Source of the DNA: Paenibacillus sp. MSJ-34
GTDB taxonomy: Bacteria > Bacillota > Bacilli > Paenibacillales > Paenibacillaceae
Length of the DNA: 64,000 bases
Direction: 5' to 3'
Assembly: GCF_018918005.1 (NCBI RefSeq)
Contig: NZ_JAHLPR010000016.1
Location: forward strand, 37,208 to 101,207
The stretch's first letter is position 1, and every line of letters starts with the position of its first letter. Under the pieces are notes generated by a model, which saw only the letters and a list, made by a program, of their open reading frames with translations, did not search any database and was not told the origin of the DNA. The position numbers were made by a program, and so were the translations under genes. Positions 59,641 to 64,000 of this stretch are shown one piece after another.

Positions 59641-61333
59641 TGCGAAACGGATTGCGGCTGTTTGTTTTCTCGTTTGCGTAATCATCGCTGCCCTCCTATG
59701 GGCGTGGAATCAAGAGGGGGGGCAACCGCCCGAAATCTCCGTCTTGGAGAACGAGTCGGAAAAGGAGCAGGAGCGGGAAATGGCGGATATGGAGATGGCC
59801 GGTAGGGAGGAGCTTGTCTTTTCCGCCGATCCGGGTTATTTTGAGAAGCCTTTTGCCTTGGAAATCGAAGGCAGAGGGACGGATGCGGATAGCGAGATCA
59901 GATATACGACGGACGGTTCGGAGCCGGGCAAAGAATCGGATTTATATGCGGAGCCCATATCCGTAACCGAGACGGTTGTCATCCGGGCAAGAATGATACG
60001 CGGCGACGGATCGATGGGGGACGTGCGGACGGGCGTATATTTCGCCGGCGAGCGCCATTCGCTGCCTGTCGTCTCCATAACGGCCGAACCGGATGATCTA
60101 TGGTCGCCCGAGGCGGGTATATTGCGTCCCGAGAACGGCGCGAAGGGCGGCGTACGCGACGATACGCGCATTGCGGCTCATATCCAATGGTATGAGCCCG
60201 ACGGAACGCTCGGTTACGAAGCGGGAGCGGGCGTACGGGTGATGGGCGGCGAATCGCGGGAAAAGCCGCAAAAATCGTTGGCCCTGTATGCGAAGAAACA
60301 ATACGGCCCGAAACGGTTTGAATACCCCTTCTTTCCCGAAGCGGCGAATCACCGTTACAGCTCTCTTGTGCTGCGCAACGGCGGCCAGGATTTCGGGCAA
60401 ACGCATATGCGGGACGCGATCTCCGGCTTGCTGTTCCAGGATACGGAGGTCGACGCACAGTATTACCGCCCTGTTGTTGTTTATATTAACGGGGAATATT
60501 ACGGTATTTGCGATTTACGCGATAAAATATCGGATAAATTTTTGGAACAGCGCCATGGAGTGAAAGCGAGCAAACTTGATTTGCTGGAATCGTCCGGTAC
60601 GGTGAAGGAAGGATCGGGGGAGGCGTTCGACGCCTTGATGGAACGAGTCGAGCGGATCAGGCTCGGCCGGTCGGTCGATTTCTCCTTCGCGGAACGCGAC
60701 ATCGATCTTGACAATTTCTTCGATTACATGATCGGCGAACTGTACATTGCCAACGAGGATTGGCCGGATCATAACATACGCTACTGGAAGCCGCAGAAAG
60801 AGGATGGCAAGTGGCGCTGGATTTTCTATGACGGGGATATGAGTTTTCTGAACGCAGAATATCCCGCAACGGCTAAGGTCATGTCCGACAAGATGAGCAA
60901 GTACCCGTCGATCCGACTGTTTCAAGTTCTCATGAGCCAGCCTGCGTTACGCGAGCAATTTCTGCGCCGCTTTGCTTTCAGGCTGGAAGGCACCTTTTCC
61001 GCCCAACGCGTTCTATCCGCGATCGAGGAAACGAAAGAGGCGCTGGCACCCGAAATGCCGCGGCATGCCCAACGATGGGGGGATTCCGTCGATCGTTGGG
61101 AAGCGGCGGTGGCCGAGATGGAAACGTTCGTACAGCGGCGTCCGCTTCTGTTGATGGAAGAATTGCGGCAAGTGTTCGGCATGACGGCCGAAGAATGGGG
61201 TCAATTCGGTTTTGCCGAGATGGAGCGAAAGCTGCGCGAAGGGTCGCAATTGATCGATGAACCGGTATATTACGGACGAAATGATGCGGAAGGCAGGGAA
61301 AGCAATGCAAGACAGACGAAAGCTGAGGCATGA
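59633..61333 (+). CDS. Membrane-anchored CotH-kinase with beta-sandwich domain
   Basis: A 566-residue protein. An N-terminal helix (IAAVCFLVCVIIAALLW) is followed by a chitobiase/fibronectin-like beta-sandwich (residues about 55-140, IRYTTDGSEPGKESDLY), then a CotH domain with YRPVVVYINGEYYGICDLRD and WIFYDGDMSF at the metal site. The extra domain may bind a glycan and bring the kinase to the polymer. ATG 59633 overlaps the upstream stop by eight bases. Confidence 0.85.
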   Translation: MNNAKRIAAVCFLVCVIIAALLWAWNQEGGQPPEISVLENESEKEQEREMADMEMAGREELVFSADPGYFEKPFALEIEGRGTDADSEIRYTTDGSEPGKESDLYAEPISVTETVVIRARMIRGDGSMGDVRTGVYFAGERHSLPVVSITAEPDDLWSPEAGILRPENGAKGGVRDDTRIAAHIQWYEPDGTLGYEAGAGVRVMGGESREKPQKSLALYAKKQYGPKRFEYPFFPEAANHRYSSLVLRNGGQDFGQTHMRDAISGLLFQDTEVDAQYYRPVVVYINGEYYGICDLRDKISDKFLEQRHGVKASKLDLLESSGTVKEGSGEAFDALMERVERIRLGRSVDFSFAERDIDLDNFFDYMIGELYIANEDWPDHNIRYWKPQKEDGKWRWIFYDGDMSFLNAEYPATAKVMSDKMSKYPSIRLFQVLMSQPALREQFLRRFAFRLEGTFSAQRVLSAIEETKEALAPEMPRHAQRWGDSVDRWEAAVAEMETFVQRRPLLLMEELRQVFGMTAEEWGQFGFAEMERKLREGSQLIDEPVYYGRNDAEGRESNARQTKAEA

Positions 61334-62009
61334 ATTGAAATTTTACATCCATAATCATGAATACGCAGGGCTGCGGGAACGGGTCAAATCCATATTGAAA
61401 TTGGACGAGAACTCCGTCGACGCGAACGGTTACCATATCCGCAGCCTTTATTTCGACAATGTTTACGAATCGGCTTTGCATGAGAAAAACGACGGGATTC
61501 TGGACCGGAAAAAATACCGCATCCGCATTTACAATAAAAGCGACTCCGTGATCAAACTGGAACGGAAAAACAAATGGAATCAATACGTTTCGAAGGAATC
61601 GGCTTCCCTCACGCGGGCGGAAGTGGAAGCGATCCTGCAAGGGAAAACAGAAGTTATCGCCGATTCGGAGTCGGATTTGAAACGGGAATTTTACTATGCG
61701 GTACAGCACGGCTTTATGAAACCGGCCGTTATCGTCGATTATATACGCGAAGCGTACGTTTACAACGTGTCCGATGTAAGAATTACGTTTGACAAGCAAC
61801 TATCCGCCGGGATTCAGTCTTTCGACATCTTCGACCCGTACTTGACGACCCGCAGCATGATCGACGGCCCGCGGACGATCCTGGAAGTGAAATATAACGA
61901 GATCGTTCCGGGCCATATCTTTCAGCTGTTGCAAATGTCGGCGCAGCAGCGTTCGACGATTTCGAAATACGCGATATGCAAGGAAAGCCGGAAAGTGTAC
62001 TCCTATTAA
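61305..62009 (+). CDS. VTC-domain (polyphosphate polymerase type) protein
   Basis: A 234-residue tunnel-fold protein of the VTC family, with the basic/acidic motifs that line the tunnel: RHELKFYI, HIRSLYFDN, KYRIRIYN, IKLERKNK, VDYIREAY and ILEVKYNE. Yeast Vtc4 makes polyphosphate from ATP. ATG 61305 follows AGGCAGG; the longer frame from 61257 has no such site. It overlaps the CotH gene by 29 bases. It may make a phosphate polymer or phosphorylate a carrier for the DUF4956 protein. Confidence 0.82.
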   Translation: MQDRRKLRHELKFYIHNHEYAGLRERVKSILKLDENSVDANGYHIRSLYFDNVYESALHEKNDGILDRKKYRIRIYNKSDSVIKLERKNKWNQYVSKESASLTRAEVEAILQGKTEVIADSESDLKREFYYAVQHGFMKPAVIVDYIREAYVYNVSDVRITFDKQLSAGIQSFDIFDPYLTTRSMIDGPRTILEVKYNEIVPGHIFQLLQMSAQQRSTISKYAICKESRKVYSY

Positions 62010-62032
62010 CGATGGGAAAGGGGTTGTAATCA

Positions 62033-62716
62033 ATGGATACTACGACTTTAAATTTTTCAGATTTTTTGAAAAAAAGCGTTCTTCAATTAGAAGCGTTTAA
62101 CAAAGTTTCATGGGTAGATATTTTTTGGGGATTGTTATCATCCTTCTTGATCGGCATGTTCATTTATTGGGTTTATAAAAAATGCTTCAGAGGCGTCGTA
62201 TACAGCCATAACTATAATATAACGTTCGTATTGATGACGATGATCACAACGTTGATTATTATGACGATCAGCAGCAATATCGTCCTTTCTCTAGGGATGG
62301 TCGGCGCGCTGAGCATTGTTCGTTTCCGTACGGCCGTCAAGGATCCGATGGATATTGTGTATATGTTCTGGGCCATTTCGGTCGGCATTGCGAACGGAGC
62401 TCATATCTATCCCATCTCCATCGTCGGGTCGCTCGGAGTAGGGATCGTCATTTATTGGTTGTCCCGCCGGAAAATGAAAGACAGTCCCTATTTGCTTATA
62501 TTAAAATATGAGGAAAGCGCCCAGGACGAAGTATTGGTTCGTCTCCGCAAATTGCAATATGTACTGAAATCGAAAACCGTGAGTAAACATTTGACGGAAA
62601 TGACGGTAGAAACGCGCTTGCGCGACGACAACACGGCTTTCGTCAACGAGCTTTCCAATATTGCAGGGGTTCGCGACGTCATGTTGGTGAGCTATAATGG
62701 CGATTATGCGCCGTAA
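62033..62716 (+). CDS. DUF4956 membrane protein
   Basis: A 227-residue protein: four hydrophobic segments in residues 25-145 with the conserved NIVLSLGMVGALSIVRFRTAV, then a cytosolic ferredoxin-like domain (VRLRKLQYVLKSKTVSK). DUF4956 genes regularly neighbour VTC-domain and CotH genes in Bacillota and Actinomycetota. A channel or synthase partner of the VTC protein is a fair inference, in the way yeast VTC uses membrane helices to export polyphosphate. Confidence 0.82.
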   Translation: MDTTTLNFSDFLKKSVLQLEAFNKVSWVDIFWGLLSSFLIGMFIYWVYKKCFRGVVYSHNYNITFVLMTMITTLIIMTISSNIVLSLGMVGALSIVRFRTAVKDPMDIVYMFWAISVGIANGAHIYPISIVGSLGVGIVIYWLSRRKMKDSPYLLILKYEESAQDEVLVRLRKLQYVLKSKTVSKHLTEMTVETRLRDDNTAFVNELSNIAGVRDVMLVSYNGDYAP

Positions 62717-62744
62717 TGGCGTTGCTTCAAGGAGAGAGTTATCG

Positions 62745-62990
62745 ATGCCGTTATCCGAGATGCAAAGCGAAGCCCTCGAAATGGCGAAAAAACATGGCGG
62801 GCGATTGATTCGCTGGAAGGGCGGGTTTTGGACGTTTGAAGGGGCGAGACCAAGCGGGGAACGGCATTGCGGTTCGCCGACCCCGGAATGGTACTGCACG
62901 ACCAATACGGTGTTCGCTCTGGTGCGGCGCGGGCTTATGGTGATGTACAGTTTCGAATGCTGCTATGTAAAGGGAGGAGCGGAAACGTAG
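62745..62990 (+). CDS. Small protein of unknown function in the pel-cotH operon
   Basis: An 81-residue soluble protein: MPLSEMQSEALEMAKKHGG, a GGFWTFEGARPSG loop and a C-terminal helix (TNTVFALVRRGLMVMY) with three Cys and three Trp. ATG 62745 follows AAGGAGAGAG. The pattern looks like a small winged-helix or binding domain, but I do not recognise it. It lies between DUF4956 and the sortase. Confidence 0.6.
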   Translation: MPLSEMQSEALEMAKKHGGRLIRWKGGFWTFEGARPSGERHCGSPTPEWYCTTNTVFALVRRGLMVMYSFECCYVKGGAET

Positions 62991-63067
62991 TCCGAAGGAA
63001 GCCCTTGTCAGGAGCTTTGCCGCGAATACGGCGCACTGGCGCTGTCCGGCGTGGAAGGGGAGGAACG

Positions 63068-63721
63068 ATGAGAATCAGAATATGGCCGTTTGCGCTCATT
63101 ATTGCAGGAATTTTGATCTTCTTTTACCCGAAGCTTTCAGAGACGTACGACAACTACCAACAACAGAAATTGATCCAGGAATGGCAGGCAAGCTTTCAAA
63201 ATATCGATCTTGACGAGCCGGATCAGGATGGGACGGAGGAGCAGGTCGATGTTGCGGTTGAATCGGAACCTGCGCCGGAAACGCCGCCCGAAAACGTGGA
63301 GAAAGACGATCGGCTGGAGGGCATGCTGCATATTGAGAAAATCGATTTGAATCTGCCGATATTGCACGGGGCTACGCAGGAAAATATGAAAACAACCGTA
63401 GCGAGCATCGACAATACCGGACAGGCGGGGCAAATCGGCAATTACGCGATCGCCGGGCATCGAAACCGCACTTACGGACGAAACTTCAATCGGCTGGACG
63501 AGATGGTAGAAGGGGATATGATTGAAGTGGACAACGGGGAAGAAAAGTATACCTACACGGTCGTGGAAAAGCTATACGTCAAACCGGATGAAGTTTGGGT
63601 ATTGGAGGGAAACGGGAAGGATAAGGAAATTACTCTAGTCACTTGCCATCCGATGGGTAAATCGACCCACCGCCTCATAGTGAAAGGAAAGATGACCGAA
63701 GATTCTTCGGCAGCAAGCTAG
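63068..63721 (+). CDS. srtD: Class D sortase
   Basis: A 217-residue enzyme with an N-terminal membrane helix (WPFALIIAGILIFFY), an acidic linker and a sortase barrel: catalytic His in AIAGHRNRTYG, Cys in TLVTCHPMG and Arg in THRLIV. It joins proteins bearing an LPxTG-like signal to peptidoglycan. No substrate with such a signal is in the window, so its target is elsewhere or unusual. ATG 63068 follows GAGGAACG. It closes the operon, and a terminator follows. Confidence 0.88.
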   Translation: MRIRIWPFALIIAGILIFFYPKLSETYDNYQQQKLIQEWQASFQNIDLDEPDQDGTEEQVDVAVESEPAPETPPENVEKDDRLEGMLHIEKIDLNLPILHGATQENMKTTVASIDNTGQAGQIGNYAIAGHRNRTYGRNFNRLDEMVEGDMIEVDNGEEKYTYTVVEKLYVKPDEVWVLEGNGKDKEITLVTCHPMGKSTHRLIVKGKMTEDSSAAS

Positions 63722-63733
63722 CGAATTTATAGA

Positions 63734-63772
63734 AGTCGTTCGCCTAGGAATGGGGATGAACGGCTCTTTTTC
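63734..63772 (+). terminator. Terminator at the end of the pel-cotH-sortase operon
   Basis: AGTCGTTC (63734-63741) pairs with GAACGGCT (63758-63765), with one G-U pair, followed by CTTTTTCATTTTTTC. Confidence 0.75.
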
Positions 63773-63786
63773 ATTTTTTCATGAAA

Positions 63787-63820
63787 TGTTCAGAAAAAAT
63801 TCAGTGCCCTCCTTTATAGT
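63787..63820 (+). promoter_or_regulatory. Second promoter with the pel-type layout
   Basis: TGTTCAGAAAA-AATTCAGTGCC (63787-63808), six bases, then TATAGT (63815-63820). The first 11 bases and all spacings match the pel promoter at 50012-50045. It should start transcription near 63827. Confidence 0.6.
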
Positions 63821-63826
63821 AAAATA

Positions 63827-63994
63827 AGCTTCTCGGAATTCACATTCCGTTGCAGACTCTAGCTTCCTAGCTAGGGTCTTCTATTGTTTCACCCCCAAAC
63901 ATGGGGTGCGAACAAACATTCCTCTTGACTTTTCAAAATCACCCCAATAATCGCCGAGAAGGCTTTTTTTATTTCTAATGAATTGGGTGATTTT
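63827..63994 (+). ncRNA. Structured leader RNA with competing hairpins (incomplete)
   Basis: The predicted 5' end AGCTTCTCGG (63827-63836) can pair with CCGAGAAGGC (63954-63963), which is followed by seven T. Inside are GGAAT/ATTCC (63835-63848), a ten-pair stem AGACTCTAGC/GCTAGGGTCT (about 63853-63879) and ACCCC/GGGGT (63891-63907). AAAATCACCCC near 63936 can instead pair with GGGTGATTTT near 63984, which would enclose the T-run. This suggests transcription attenuation or antitermination of a gene beyond the window. It matches no riboswitch class I know. Confidence 0.5.
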
Positions 63995-64000
63995 CATGAA

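Noticed and set aside
48857..63721. LPxTG-type sortase substrate within the pel operon
   Set aside because: None of the encoded proteins ends with an LPxTG-like motif, a hydrophobic helix and a basic tail.
63827..63994. c-di-GMP riboswitch (GEMM-I) at the window end
   Set aside because: The conserved GEMM-I core and tetraloop-receptor sequences are not present, so the leader is listed as unassigned.
1..64000. CRISPR arrays, tRNA or rRNA genes, intact insertion sequences
   Set aside because: No regularly spaced identical repeats, tRNA-like folds, rRNA sequence or transposase frames were seen on either strand by eye.

Overview
The window looks like chromosome of an endospore-forming member of the Paenibacillaceae (Paenibacillus or Cohnella type). 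Evidence: two CotF-like spore coat genes, a tryptophan T-box leader, many Bacillota-specific families (HelD, YheI/YheH, YoaP, GuaD, YqeK, DUF2512, UPF0316, PelG-type secretion), Gram-positive ribosome binding sites before most genes, and about 50% GC. No tRNA, rRNA, CRISPR array, integrase or intact insertion sequence was found.

Layout. 0-3.3 kb: solute-binding proteins, a 2-hydroxyacid dehydrogenase and two spore coat proteins. 3.3-12.8 kb: HelD helicase, an SRAP protein lacking two catalytic residues, an SgrR-like regulator, a VTT membrane protein and a heterodimeric ABC exporter. 12.8-14.5 kb: a 59-residue acidic protein and 1 kb of non-coding repeats. 14.5-26 kb: MFS transporter, SDR protein, two-component system, small membrane proteins, MBL hydrolase, degenerate rhodanese, YqeK, PAP2 phosphatase and a four-gene regulator/ABC operon. 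26.1-28.5 kb: promoter, tryptophan T-box, a possible Trp-Trp-Trp leader peptide, trpS and yoaP. 28.5-35.6 kb: a TetR regulator with paired operators, eroded gene fragments and an unexplained array of dyads, a pentapeptide-repeat gene, then a two-component system divergent from a lantibiotic-immunity type ABC transporter. 35.6-48.8 kb: UPF0316 protein, SufR-like regulator, VanZ, copper ATPase with TauE/SafE-like and FixH-like partners, rpiA, tandem repeats, guaD, a Nudix protein, and a large hybrid kinase divergent from its response regulator.

The centrepiece is 48.9-63.7 kb. An 11-gene, tightly coupled run encodes a Pel-type exopolysaccharide machine: a PelX-like epimerase fused to PelD, then PelE, PelA deacetylase, PelF and PelG. 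It continues without a clear break into two CotH-kinase proteins, a VTC (polyphosphate polymerase type) protein, a DUF4956 membrane protein, a small unknown protein and a class D sortase. A secreted GH114-like glycosidase is divergent from it. My working idea is that this locus makes a cationic amino-sugar polymer, modifies it or a partner with phosphate or polyphosphate, and fixes part of the assembly to the wall. The same unusual promoter layout occurs before the pel operon and again after it, where it starts a structured leader RNA that runs off the window end.
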